Assembly (NCBI RefSeq): GCF_018687535.1
Contig: NZ_CP061295.1
Location: 1,302,001 to 1,366,000, forward strand
Origin: Polynucleobacter sp. MWH-S4W17
GTDB taxonomy: Bacteria; Pseudomonadota; Gammaproteobacteria; Burkholderiales; Burkholderiaceae
Direction: 5' to 3'
Length of the DNA: 64,000 nucleotides
Shown here: piece after piece, positions 9,205 through 17,790 of the stretch
Layout of the letters: each line of letters starts with the position of its first letter
How positions within the stretch are numbered: position 1 is the stretch's first letter
Notes under the pieces: generated by a model
Databases searched by the model: none
What the model was told of the DNA's origin: nothing
The model's input: only the letters and a program-made list of their open reading frames with translations
Program-made: the position numbers and the translations under genes

Positions 9205-9906
9205 ATGATAAATCTTAGAAAATCCCAGGATCGTGGCTATGCCGACCATGGCTGGCTTAAAAGCTTTCACTCCTTCTCATTTGCGGGCTACCATGACCCC
9301 CGCTTTATGGGCTGGGGGAATCTGCGCGTCATTAATGAAGATCGCGTAGCTGCTGGCATGGGCTTTGGAAAGCACGGTCATCGCAATATGGAAATTATTA
9401 GCTATGTTTTATCAGGGGAGCTCGCCCATCAAGACAGCATGGGAAACGTCGAAGGCATTCCCCCTGGGGATGTCCAGCGTATGAGCGCTGGTAGTGGAGT
9501 CACTCATAGCGAATTCAATCACGCCAAAGATCAAACCACACATTTTTTACAGATCTGGATAGAGCCCAATGTCTTAGAAATTGAGCCTAGCTACGAGCAA
9601 AAAACCATTCCCGCCATTGAAAAATCCGGGAAGTTGCGCATCATCGCATCCCCTACCGGAAATGATGGTGCTGTAAAAATTTATGCAGATGCCAAGGTAT
9701 ATGCTGGATTCTTTGATAAGGGCCAATCATTCGAGCTAGCATTAGATCCCAATAGAAAATTCTACGTTCACCTTATTCGTGGCTCACTTGATGTGAACGG
9801 TCAAGCATTGGATGGTGGGGATGCCCTCTTATTTCAAGCAGAAGATCGATTGGCAATTTCTAATGGAAAAAGCGCTGAGGTCTTGGTTTTTGACCTCAGC
9901 GCTTAA
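9205..9906 (+). CDS. Pirin family protein (YhhW-like bicupin)
   Basis: A 233-aa bicupin. The N-terminal cupin carries the pirin metal site GFGKHGHRNMEII and then LAHQDSMGN, with the two His of HGH, the following Glu region and a further His. SAGSGVTHSEFN closes the cupin. The C-terminal cupin is degenerate, as usual. Family members such as E. coli YhhW have quercetin 2,3-dioxygenase activity in vitro; the natural substrate is uncertain. The gene stands alone between divergent and convergent neighbours. Confidence 0.88.
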   Translation: MINLRKSQDRGYADHGWLKSFHSFSFAGYHDPRFMGWGNLRVINEDRVAAGMGFGKHGHRNMEIISYVLSGELAHQDSMGNVEGIPPGDVQRMSAGSGVTHSEFNHAKDQTTHFLQIWIEPNVLEIEPSYEQKTIPAIEKSGKLRIIASPTGNDGAVKIYADAKVYAGFFDKGQSFELALDPNRKFYVHLIRGSLDVNGQALDGGDALLFQAEDRLAISNGKSAEVLVFDLSA

Positions 9907-9929
9907 CCTCTATTTTAAGGATCAGGTGA

Positions 9930-10913
9930 TTAATCTAGCTTGATCTTTGCCTTCTCAATCACCACCTTCCATCGAGCAATATCTGAAAAATACAGGTCCG
10001 AGAATTGTTGCGTATTCATTGGGGCAATTTGTACTCCAGCCTTTTGAAAGCGGTCCTTCATCTCAGGGGTTTCTAGGATCTTCAAAATAGAGTTATTTAA
10101 CTCCTTGATGATTCCTTGAGGGGTTTTGGCAGGAACAAATACTCCCTGCCACAAAGCCATCTCGTAACCCTTAACGCCCATCTCTTGAATCGTTACCAAT
10201 TCTGGAGCGCCACTAAAACGATTTTTACTAGTAACAGCCAGTGCCCTTACCTTGTCGCCTTTATATAAAGGGAGGCCTACTGGCATCCCTGCAAAATAAA
10301 AGTCAATCTGCCCGCCCATTAGGTCTGTAGCAGCGGGTGACCCCCCTTTATACGGAATATGAATCGCCTGTAATCCAGTAGTGGCTAAAAATAATTCGCC
10401 AGCCATATGATCGGAGTTACCAATTCCTGAAGAGCCAAAACTCAATTTACCTGGCTCGGCTTTAAGCATTGCCATTAAATCTGCAACACTCTTGGCTGGT
10501 GAGTTGTTATTGACAATCAGAATATGAGGAGTTGCCGCGACCCCAACGACCGGCAATAAATCTTTTTGGCCATTGAACGGCAGTTTTGGATTGGCTGCCA
10601 CATTAATAGCCAGGCCATTTTGTGCGAACAAGATGGTGTAGCCATCAGGGGCGCTTTTTGCTACCGCATCCGCTGCCAGGCTTCCTGCTGCGCCGCCACG
10701 ATTCTCAACAATAATGGGCTGCTTTAAAGCAATACTGAGATCATTGGCAATCATCCTGCCGACAATATCAGTAGAGCTTCCCGGCGCATAACCAATCATC
10801 ATCTTGATGGGTTTATCAGGGTAGGCAGCCAATGCTGCCCCCACAAATACTGGAACAACCGCCGGAACAACTACCGCACTTATTACTATGTTTTTTATTA
10901 GTTTTTTAAACAT
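9930..10913 (-). CDS. Bug/TctC-family tripartite tricarboxylate receptor
   Basis: A 327-aa periplasmic receptor with a signal peptide ending near ALAA. Typical Bug motifs are present: YPDKPIKMMIGYAPGSSTDIVGR, GGAAGSLAADAVAKSAPDGYT, SFGSSGIGNSDHM and HIPYKGGSPAATDLMGGQID. These receptors capture carboxylic acids for TctAB-type transporters or act as orphan sensors; no tctA or tctB gene is in the window. It lies 28 bp downstream of the Ldh-type dehydrogenase on the same strand, so the ligand is likely a substrate of that cluster. Confidence 0.9.
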   Translation of the reverse strand: MFKKLIKNIVISAVVVPAVVPVFVGAALAAYPDKPIKMMIGYAPGSSTDIVGRMIANDLSIALKQPIIVENRGGAAGSLAADAVAKSAPDGYTILFAQNGLAINVAANPKLPFNGQKDLLPVVGVAATPHILIVNNNSPAKSVADLMAMLKAEPGKLSFGSSGIGNSDHMAGELFLATTGLQAIHIPYKGGSPAATDLMGGQIDFYFAGMPVGLPLYKGDKVRALAVTSKNRFSGAPELVTIQEMGVKGYEMALWQGVFVPAKTPQGIIKELNNSILKILETPEMKDRFQKAGVQIAPMNTQQFSDLYFSDIARWKVVIEKAKIKLD

Positions 10914-10941
10914 ATGTCTCCTCCAGTAATTTAGTATTTTT

Positions 10942-11991
10942 TTAAAACCTTAAAGCGGGGATGCCGCATTCCTGAGCGCAAGCATTCAATGCCTCTAGTA
11001 GCTCGGGCGAAACAGGGATACCCCTTTCACTTCTCTCAGCCATTGTTTTTGCTGCGCCCTCACCTGGCACACGAATCTCTTTAACGCCAGGCAATGTTGA
11101 TGAATTTTTCAAATCATTCACTAAAGCAATTACTCTGTTTATAAACTCTTCCGTGTTACCAAACGCACTTGGATCGACTGCAATAATCGTTTGCCCCGTG
11201 TTTGTAACCAAGTCGTGGTGAGCATTGAAATCAATTGTTCCCTTGCCAACTGCTGCATTATTAAGTGCGCCTGCAAGCAAGCCAATCATGACTGCTAAGC
11301 CATAACCCTTATATCCACCAATGGGCAATAAAGATCCTTCGGCAGATTTTTTAGGGTCCGTTATTGGCTTGCCCTGGCGATCAATCATCCAATCATCTGG
11401 AATGGACTCCCCCTTTTGCGCAGCTACTTTTACTTTGCCGTAGGCTGCAACAGTAGTTGCAATATCCAAAAGCACTGTTGGCCCATCGCCTGCTGGCACC
11501 GCAATCGCAATTGGATTGGTTGATAACAATAAATCAATGCCGCCCCATGGCGCCATATGATTTGCATTACCAACAGCCATATAAATACCGATATAGCCCT
11601 GCTCCGCTAACTTACGAACATATACCGAAGCGGCGCCTGAATGATTGCCGTAGTGACTACCAATCCAACATACGCTGTGCTGCTTCACTTTTTCGATAGC
11701 GAGGTCTACGGCTCTATTCATGACTAAGTGCCCTAAGGCATTGTCACCATTAATCAACGCAGTTGCACCCTGCTCGCGCTCAATATGAATATTGGGATGC
11801 AAATTAACACCGCCAGCACGAATTCTTTTTAAATAGGCGGGCAAACGGAAAATGCCATGACCATCAGCGCCTACGAGATCAGACTGCACCATCAGATTGG
11901 CAATGATGTCTGCATCACTTGCAGGAACTTTCTCTGCTTGCAGTGCGCTCGAGATAAAACGCTCTGTATCAGTTATAGATAAATAGTTCAT
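10942..11991 (-). CDS. Ldh (malate/L-lactate/ureidoglycolate) family dehydrogenase
   Basis: A 349-aa NAD(P)-dependent oxidoreductase of the type II malate/L-lactate dehydrogenase family. Visible hallmarks are ADGHGIFRLP (about 36-45), HYGNHSGAASVY, LSTNPIAIAVP and GGYKGYGLAVMIGLLAG. Members oxidise or reduce 2-hydroxy acids (malate, ureidoglycolate, sulfolactate, 2,3-diketogulonate), and the exact substrate cannot be assigned. It lies between the GntR regulator (6 bp upstream) and the Bug receptor, which points to uptake and oxidation of a hydroxy or sugar acid. Confidence 0.85.
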   Translation of the reverse strand: MNYLSITDTERFISSALQAEKVPASDADIIANLMVQSDLVGADGHGIFRLPAYLKRIRAGGVNLHPNIHIEREQGATALINGDNALGHLVMNRAVDLAIEKVKQHSVCWIGSHYGNHSGAASVYVRKLAEQGYIGIYMAVGNANHMAPWGGIDLLLSTNPIAIAVPAGDGPTVLLDIATTVAAYGKVKVAAQKGESIPDDWMIDRQGKPITDPKKSAEGSLLPIGGYKGYGLAVMIGLLAGALNNAAVGKGTIDFNAHHDLVTNTGQTIIAVDPSAFGNTEEFINRVIALVNDLKNSSTLPGVKEIRVPGEGAAKTMAERSERGIPVSPELLEALNACAQECGIPALRF

Positions 11992-11997
11992 TCTGAT

Positions 11998-12732
11998 TTA
12001 AGCCTCTGAGCTCGCTTTAAATTCCATGCTGTAAACATATTTATTCTCCGGATGATGCGTTACTGTCACTTCAAATAATTTATCCTGATCATCAAAATAG
12101 CGGCGAATAATGACCAGACATGCAGTGTCAGGCTTGATGTGAAGTTTTTCCGCAATTTCTGGCGACACTTGAGAAGCATATACATCTACCTCCGCCCTCT
12201 CGATACGAGCGCCATATTTTTCCTCAATCTGCTCATACACCATTACCTGGGTGTGTTCTGGATCTTTTGTCAACGAAGCAAACTGGGGCAATATATAAAT
12301 ATCCGTCCAGGCTATGACCTCCTCCGCCTGCTGACGCTTTCGAATTCCGCCAATGTGGTACCAAGATGATCCAACCGGTGCACCAACAATCTGGCTTAGG
12401 GACTTATCTAGCTCAATAAATTCTTCGACTATGTTCTGACGATAGGTATCACGTGAATAACTCAGAATATCAATTGGAGAGTTATAGCTTTGGGTGAAAC
12501 GGCGTAAGCGCTGTCTAGACACCACCTTTGTAGGCGCGCCTTGATGGCGATAAATCAGGCCATTAGATTCCAGAATTTGTAGTGCATGCCGCAATGTATG
12601 CCGACTAGACTGAAAATCCCTACAAAGATCCGCCTCGGCAGGCAAGACGGATCCCACTGGCCAATCACCGTTATAAATACGCTGCTCTAGCGTTTTGGCT
12701 AAAGACTTATATAACGGTGATCGTTCACTCAA
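11998..12732 (-). CDS. GntR family regulator (HutC/UTRA type)
   Basis: A winged-helix GntR DNA-binding domain at the N-terminus (SPLYKSLAKTLEQRI, VLPAEADLCRDF, SRHTLRHALQILESNG) is joined to a UTRA-type effector domain (TDIYILPQF, AEVDVYAS, LVIIRRYFD). No ATG precedes the domain. The frame opens with TTG codons at 12765, 12747 and 12732. I chose 12732 because it avoids a 32-bp overlap with the SMP-30 gene and has a weak GGA upstream; 12765 remains possible. It probably represses its own cluster, with an inducer derived from the substrate. Confidence 0.85.
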   Translation of the reverse strand: MSERSPLYKSLAKTLEQRIYNGDWPVGSVLPAEADLCRDFQSSRHTLRHALQILESNGLIYRHQGAPTKVVSRQRLRRFTQSYNSPIDILSYSRDTYRQNIVEEFIELDKSLSQIVGAPVGSSWYHIGGIRKRQQAEEVIAWTDIYILPQFASLTKDPEHTQVMVYEQIEEKYGARIERAEVDVYASQVSPEIAEKLHIKPDTACLVIIRRYFDDQDKLFEVTVTHHPENKYVYSMEFKASSEA

Positions 12733-12733
12733 T

Positions 12734-13666
12734 TTAAGAAAGTCCAAACATTTTTTTACCAGCAACTGGCAAACGTGCTTTCAGAATATCGCCAGATAAA
12801 GACTCGGTAATGTAGAGATCTTTTCCATCCGCCCCACCAAAACACATATTAGCCAAATGATGGTGATGTGGGTTCTCAGAGTAGATCAAGTGGGTTGGCA
12901 GCATATTGTTATCAAATCTCCAGATTCCAATACCTAGGTGACATACCAACAAGCCGTTTTCTGAATCCATTTCAATACCATCTGGACCTGCAACGCCACC
13001 TGTTAACTGTATCGCTACACCTGTCTTGGAAACAGAGCCGTCAGCCATCAAAGGCAATCTCCAAATTTGCTGAGATCTAGTGGCCGCTACGAATACATGC
13101 TTTTCTTGAGTATTCAAAGTAATGCCGTTTGGGCTTGGCACATTTAGCGCCAAACGATCCAGTTGCCCATTGGCACGCAATCTAAACACGCGACCAGTTG
13201 GGTCAGCAATGCCGGTCTGACCTTGATCTGTGAAATACAAATCGCCATTCGAGGCAAAGTGAAGATCGTTCAAGCCTTTAAAGTTTTCGCTATACATCGA
13301 TCCTAAGATAGTTTCAATTTTTCCAGTTTTTGGATCTAGCGCTAACAAACCTGCTTTGTAATCACAAATAAAAGCGCGCCCATCTTTATGAAACTTCATG
13401 CCGTTTGGCCAACCATCATATTGAGTAATCAGCTCCCACTCGCCCTTGGTGTCGATGCGGAAAATACGGCCAAAGGGAATGTCGACGAACCACAAATTGC
13501 CCTCACGATCGAATGAAGGCCCCTCTAAAAAGCACTCTACTTCTGCGCCTTGGCGATTAGGATCGGACCATCCTGTACGGGATTTTTTGCGAAACTTCTC
13601 TGGCATGGTTGAAAACACTTCCGTTTTAATTTTCTCAACGGGCTGGAAAGGGTTGTGCATCGTCAT
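12734..13666 (-). CDS. SMP-30/gluconolactonase family lactonase
   Basis: A 310-aa six-bladed propeller of the SMP-30/LRE family. The usual metal and active-site regions are visible: ECFLEGPSFDREGNLWFVD near residue 45, NGMKFHKDGR, GLNDLHFASNGDLYFTDQG, SPNGITLN and GPDGIEMD. Such enzymes hydrolyse sugar lactones to aldonic acids. The ATG at 13666 has AGGTGA just upstream. It is the first gene of the leftward part of the cluster, and the lactonase fits the dehydrogenases and the UxaA-type dehydratase around it. Confidence 0.88.
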   Translation of the reverse strand: MTMHNPFQPVEKIKTEVFSTMPEKFRKKSRTGWSDPNRQGAEVECFLEGPSFDREGNLWFVDIPFGRIFRIDTKGEWELITQYDGWPNGMKFHKDGRAFICDYKAGLLALDPKTGKIETILGSMYSENFKGLNDLHFASNGDLYFTDQGQTGIADPTGRVFRLRANGQLDRLALNVPSPNGITLNTQEKHVFVAATRSQQIWRLPLMADGSVSKTGVAIQLTGGVAGPDGIEMDSENGLLVCHLGIGIWRFDNNMLPTHLIYSENPHHHHLANMCFGGADGKDLYITESLSGDILKARLPVAGKKMFGLS

Positions 13667-13781
13667 AAAGAGTCACCTGTGGTAAGTTGTACGGATAAGT
13701 AATTTTTGTTATTAAACAATTAAACCATAAATAATGATAACCTTAAGTCCTTGTTGATCAAAATTAATTTAAGCCGTTTAT

Positions 13782-13799
13782 AACTTAACCGAATAAGTT
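13782..13799. promoter_or_regulatory. Inverted repeat, candidate GntR operator
   Basis: AACTTA and TAAGTT form a perfect 6-bp inverted repeat with a 6-bp spacer, placed 7 bp before the ATG of the HADH gene, in the 140-bp divergent region with the SMP-30 gene. A further TAAGTT lies near 13682. Assignment to the neighbouring GntR protein is inference. Confidence 0.4.
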
Positions 13800-13806
13800 G
13801 AAAAAT

Positions 13807-14742
13807 ATGAAATCTGTAGCTGTTATTGGAACCGGAATCATGGGTGCTGGCATTGCAGCTGGATTTATTGCCCAAAACATACCCGTAGTCATATTGGGCA
13901 GAACAAAAGATAAGGCTGATGCGTGTTTGGATAAAGCAATCAGTCTTGCAAAGAAAATTGGTATGGCTGGAGACAGTGCAACCAAGGATGAAGCTGACAT
14001 TAAGAAGCAGCAATTCATTGGGATCTTGGAGGATTGGCAAGACTGGGACCAATTCTCCTGGATCATTGAGACTGTTGCCGAGAACTTAGAACTAAAACAA
14101 AAAGTTTTCCAACACCTTGATCAAGTAGTGCCAGCAGACATTCCTATTGGCAGCAATAGCTCAGGCTTCCCCATCAGTAAAATTGCAGAAGGCCTCAAAA
14201 CAGCAAACCGCATGATGGGTGCGCACTATTTCATGCCAGCAGAAGTTGTCCCCCTAGTTGAGATTGTTATGGGACAAAAAACAGAACTTAAATATGCGGA
14301 GCAAGCTTGCGAGCTTTATAGGGCCATCGAAAAGAAGCCTGTCCTGGTAAAGAAGGATATTCCCGGATTTTTAGCAAACCGTATTCAACACGCCTTGATG
14401 AGAGAAGCGCTCTCGCTCGTACAAGAAGGAATTGCTACGCCAGCTGATATTGATGATGCCGTGAGGTATAGCTTTGGCTTCCGTTACGCCGCTGTAGGCC
14501 CAATGACACAGAAGGAAATTTCAGGCTGGGATGGGATGGCAAATGCTGCTAAGGAAATTTATCCATCGCTTTCCAATATCACTACACTACCTCCAAAAGT
14601 AGTTCAGCTCATGGCTGATGGAAAAACAGGCATGAAAGCTGGGGAAGGATTTAGGAAGTGGACCCCAGAAGAAATCAAAACCGTTTCCGACTCATACTCC
14701 CGTAGACTGAAAGCTGCTTTTGACGTTCTTAATATTGAATGA
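13807..14742 (+). CDS. 3-hydroxyacyl-CoA dehydrogenase-like NAD-dependent dehydrogenase
   Basis: About 311 aa from the ATG at 13807 (MKSVAVIGTGIMG); an in-frame TTG lies at 13798. The N-terminal Rossmann motif is GTGIMGAGIA. It is followed by IIETVAENLELK, the catalytic region SSGFPISKI and GAHYFMPAEVVPLVEIV, and the C-terminal domain (PGFLANRIQHALMREAL). This is the HAD/L-gulonate 3-dehydrogenase/carnitine dehydrogenase superfamily. Next to a UxaA dehydratase and a lactonase, a role on a free hydroxy acid is more likely than beta-oxidation, but that is inference. It heads the rightward half of the cluster. Confidence 0.8.
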   Translation: MKSVAVIGTGIMGAGIAAGFIAQNIPVVILGRTKDKADACLDKAISLAKKIGMAGDSATKDEADIKKQQFIGILEDWQDWDQFSWIIETVAENLELKQKVFQHLDQVVPADIPIGSNSSGFPISKIAEGLKTANRMMGAHYFMPAEVVPLVEIVMGQKTELKYAEQACELYRAIEKKPVLVKKDIPGFLANRIQHALMREALSLVQEGIATPADIDDAVRYSFGFRYAAVGPMTQKEISGWDGMANAAKEIYPSLSNITTLPPKVVQLMADGKTGMKAGEGFRKWTPEEIKTVSDSYSRRLKAAFDVLNIE

Positions 14743-14752
14743 TTGAGAAACC

Positions 14753-14863
14753 ATGAGCGCCATCACCCCAAAATACCAGGGCGAATATATTAAGTCCGAA
14801 GCTACTAAGTGGGCCCCTATTGTTAAAAAATCTGGCGCAACTGCTGAATATTTAAACTATTAA
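14753..14863 (+). pseudogene. Remnant of a Bug/TctC receptor (C-terminal end only)
   Basis: A 36-codon frame between the HADH and UxaA genes. Residues 8-33 (with the core EYIKSEATKW and then PIVKKSGATAE) match the extreme C-terminus of Bug receptors, where an E-x-x-K-W-x-x-V-V-K-x-S-G-A pattern is usual. The rest of the receptor, about 290 residues, is absent. The frame is open and has an ATG, so it may still be translated, but it cannot form a binding domain. I read it as a scar of a deleted second receptor. The intact receptor of the cluster is at 9930-10913. Confidence 0.6.
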
Positions 14864-14877
14864 ATCGAAAGAAATTC

Positions 14878-16425
14878 ATGATCGAAATCTCTGGAAAAAA
14901 ACTAGCTGGTCCTATTATTCGCCTGCATCCTAATGACAATATTGTGGTCGCCCGGGTTGATGTTGGAATTGGCGCTGAAGTTCCTATTGAGCATTTTACA
15001 AGTCGCAGCCAAGTGCCTGCTGGCTACAAGATTGCCACCAAAAAGATCCTCAAGGGCGAGCCAATTCTGAAATACAACGTGACGGTAGGTTTTGCTAATA
15101 CCGACATCGAACCCGGCACGATGGTGCATAGTCACAATACTGAGTTTCGCGAGTTTGATCGTGACTACGCTTATGCAAGCGAATATAAGCCGACCCAATT
15201 GTTGCCCGAAGCTCAACGAGCTACCTTCCAGGGCTATGTCAGACCCAATGGAAAAGTAGGAACACGTAATTACATCGGCATCTTGTCGACAGTAAACTGT
15301 TCAGCAACTGTTGTGAACAAAATTGCAGACTGGTTTACCCCCGAAAGATTGAAAGATTTTCCCAATGTAGATGGAGTCGTGGCGTTTAGTCATGACATCG
15401 GCTGCGGTATGGAAATGAGTGGTGAGCCAATGCAATTACTTCGCCGTACTATGGCTGGGTATGCTCGTCACCCCAACCTAGCAGCCGCTCTAATTGTGGG
15501 TCTCGGTTGTGAGCGTAATCAACTAAAAGGCTTGATGGAGCAAGAAGACCTGGCCGAAGGAAATACTCTGCATACCTTTATCATGCAAGAATCGGGCGGC
15601 ACGCGCAAAACCATTGAGGCAGGTATCGAAGCTGTCAAAGCACTTTTGCCTGCAGCCAATCAAGCAAAACGGCAAACAGTGTCGGCAAGTCACCTGACGG
15701 TTGGCTTACAGTGTGGCGGTTCCGATGGCTTCTCTTCAATTACAGCCAATCCCGCACTAGGTGCCGCGATTGATATTTTGTCCCGCCATGGTGGCACTGG
15801 AATTCTTTCGGAAACTCCAGAGATTTATGGTGTAGAGCATACCCTTACCCGCCGCGCTGTTAGCAAAGAAGTGGGTGAAAAGCTCATTAAACGAATTCGC
15901 TGGTGGAAAGATGAATACTCCGTCGGTAGAGATGTGCAAATCAATGGGCAAGTGAGCCCAGGAAATCAGATCGGTGGCTTGGCCAATATATTTGAAAAAT
16001 CCCTCGGATCTTCGATGAAAGGTGGTACTGGTCCACTAATGGAAGTCTATAAATATGCAGAACCGGTAAATACCAAGGGCTTTGTATTCATGGATACGCC
16101 TGGATTTGATCCGGTATCCGCTACTGGCCAAATCGCAGGTGGGGCCAATCTTGTTGCCTTCACCACCGGTCGCGGTTCGATGTTCGGCTCTAAGCCAGCA
16201 CCCTGCATCAAGTTGGCCACTAACACCCCAATGTATGAGCGTCTTACCGAGGATATGGACATTAACTGTGGCGAGATTTTGGATGGCACTGTCTCAGTCC
16301 AGGAGATGGGGCAACGGATCTTTGATTTATTTCTCCGCACTGCCTCTGGAGAGCCCTCCAAAAGCGAATTATTGGGGTTGGGTGACTATGAATTTGTACC
16401 CTGGCAAATTGGGGTAATGAGCTAA
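14878..16425 (+). CDS. UxaA family altronate/galactarate dehydratase
   Basis: A 515-aa protein with the full-length altronate dehydratase layout. An N-terminal SAF domain (about 1-100, with IRLHPNDNIVVA and HSHNTEF) is followed by the large dehydratase domain with NYIGILSTVNCSATV, HDIGCGMEMSG, LGCERNQ, QCGGSDGFSSITANPALG, LSETPEIYG and FTTGRGSMFG. The conserved Cys and His residues are those used for metal binding. It removes water from altronate, galactarate or a related sugar acid to give a 2-keto-3-deoxy acid. It lies 14 bp after the Bug remnant. The true substrate is unknown. Confidence 0.88.
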   Translation: MIEISGKKLAGPIIRLHPNDNIVVARVDVGIGAEVPIEHFTSRSQVPAGYKIATKKILKGEPILKYNVTVGFANTDIEPGTMVHSHNTEFREFDRDYAYASEYKPTQLLPEAQRATFQGYVRPNGKVGTRNYIGILSTVNCSATVVNKIADWFTPERLKDFPNVDGVVAFSHDIGCGMEMSGEPMQLLRRTMAGYARHPNLAAALIVGLGCERNQLKGLMEQEDLAEGNTLHTFIMQESGGTRKTIEAGIEAVKALLPAANQAKRQTVSASHLTVGLQCGGSDGFSSITANPALGAAIDILSRHGGTGILSETPEIYGVEHTLTRRAVSKEVGEKLIKRIRWWKDEYSVGRDVQINGQVSPGNQIGGLANIFEKSLGSSMKGGTGPLMEVYKYAEPVNTKGFVFMDTPGFDPVSATGQIAGGANLVAFTTGRGSMFGSKPAPCIKLATNTPMYERLTEDMDINCGEILDGTVSVQEMGQRIFDLFLRTASGEPSKSELLGLGDYEFVPWQIGVMS

Positions 16426-16486
16426 TAGAACTGTAGAATTAATCCTATTAGCTCAACCCAGATAGAAACCAAACTGAAACAGGCTT

Positions 16487-17467
16487 ATGAAATTTAGGGA
16501 TTACTACGAAACACTCGGCGTTGCTCGTGGCGCCACTGAAGCTGAGATTAAATCAGCCTATCGCAAGCTTGCTCGCAAATACCATCCGGATGTAAACAAA
16601 GAAGCTGGTGCTGAAGAGCAGTTTAAGCAAATCGGCGAAGCTTATGCTGTTTTAAAAGACACTGAAAAGCGCGCCGCCTACGATCGCTTTGGTGAGAACT
16701 GGAAAAACGGTCAAGACTTTACCCCTCCCCCAAACTGGAATGAAGGCTTTGAATATTCTGATGGCGGCTATGGTGGCGGTCATCCTGGTTATGGCGGTGG
16801 CTTTGAAGGTGATCAAAGCGAATTCTTTGAGTCGCTCTTTGGTAGAGGCAAACATCGCCAAGGTGGTCGCGGTGGCAACCCCCGTCAGGGCATGAACTTC
16901 AAAGGCCAAGATCATCACGCCAAAATTTTGATTGATCTTGCAGACGCGTACAACGGTGCCAAACGTACGATTGCGCTACACATGCCCGTGCAAGATGCGA
17001 ACGGTCATGTCAGCACCCAAGAGCGCAAGTTAGATGTCAGCATTCCCAAAGGTATTAAGGCTGGACAAAACCTGCGTCTATCTGGACAAGGCGGTCCTGG
17101 TGTTGGCGAAGGCCCTGCCGGTGACCTTTATTTAGAAATTGATTTCCATCCAAACCCAATCTACCGCGTAGAGGGCAAAGATGTCTTCATCGATATTCCT
17201 TTGGCACCATGGGAAGCGGCTTTAGGAACAACTGTTAATGTACCTACACCAGCAGGCAGCACTTTGGAATTAAAGATTCCGGCTGGAACGGTAGCAGGTC
17301 GCAAGATGCGACTCAAAGGCAAAGGTATTCCAAGCGCAGATGCTGGCGATCTCTATGTTGTACCTTCTATCGCACTGCCACCAGCAGATACAGATGCACG
17401 CAAAGAAGCCTATCAATCATTTGAAAAAGCTTTTGATTTCAACCCTAGAACTCACTTGAAGGGATGA
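16487..17467 (+). CDS. cbpA: DnaJ-class co-chaperone / curved DNA-binding protein CbpA
   Basis: A 326-aa J-protein without zinc fingers. The J domain (1-70) has the HPD motif in KYHPDVNK. A Gly-rich linker (about 95-145) and the two C-terminal beta-sandwich domains (from about 148) follow, with [27 protein letters not shown] and [22 protein letters not shown]. This is the CbpA layout: stimulation of DnaK, and nucleoid binding in stationary phase. The modulator cbpM follows with overlapping stop and start codons. Confidence 0.9.
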   Translation: MKFRDYYETLGVARGATEAEIKSAYRKLARKYHPDVNKEAGAEEQFKQIGEAYAVLKDTEKRAAYDRFGENWKNGQDFTPPPNWNEGFEYSDGGYGGGHPGYGGGFEGDQSEFFESLFGRGKHRQGGRGGNPRQGMNFKGQDHHAKILIDLADAYNGAKRTIALHMPVQDANGHVSTQERKLDVSIPKGIKAGQNLRLSGQGGPGVGEGPAGDLYLEIDFHPNPIYRVEGKDVFIDIPLAPWEAALGTTVNVPTPAGSTLELKIPAGTVAGRKMRLKGKGIPSADAGDLYVVPSIALPPADTDARKEAYQSFEKAFDFNPRTHLKG

Positions 17468-17472
17468 TCGAG

Positions 17473-17781
17473 ATGACACAGACTAATATCACTTGGATTG
17501 AAGGTGAAGTTGTTGAGAATGACGTTCACATGACTATTGTTGAACTCTCCCATGCATCACGCACTGCAGAAGATCTCATCATGACTTGGGTTACAGAAGG
17601 GGTTTTAAGCCCGACAGGATCATCACCTCAAGATTGGCGCTTTACTGGTGACTCTTTGAGAAGAGCAAAAACTGCTGCGCATCTCACACACGATTTAGAG
17701 TTAAATGTACCAGGCGTTGCCCTCGCACTCGACTTACTTGATGAGATTGCCCAGCTACGCGCCCGATTGCCACGCGGCTAG
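17473..17781 (+). CDS. cbpM: CbpM-like chaperone modulator
   Basis: A protein of about 102 aa in the MerR-like CbpM family: helical, with W-V-T-E-G-V-L-S-P (about 38-46) and a DWRF-x8-RRA block, then a C-terminal helix. CbpM binds the J domain of CbpA and inhibits both its DNA-binding and co-chaperone activity. An ATG at 17464 overlaps the cbpA stop. I prefer the second ATG at 17473, since GAAGGG just before 17464 is only at a usable distance from it. The pairing with cbpA makes the call strong. Confidence 0.85.
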   Translation: MTQTNITWIEGEVVENDVHMTIVELSHASRTAEDLIMTWVTEGVLSPTGSSPQDWRFTGDSLRRAKTAAHLTHDLELNVPGVALALDLLDEIAQLRARLPRG

Positions 17782-17790
17782 GCTGTAGCG

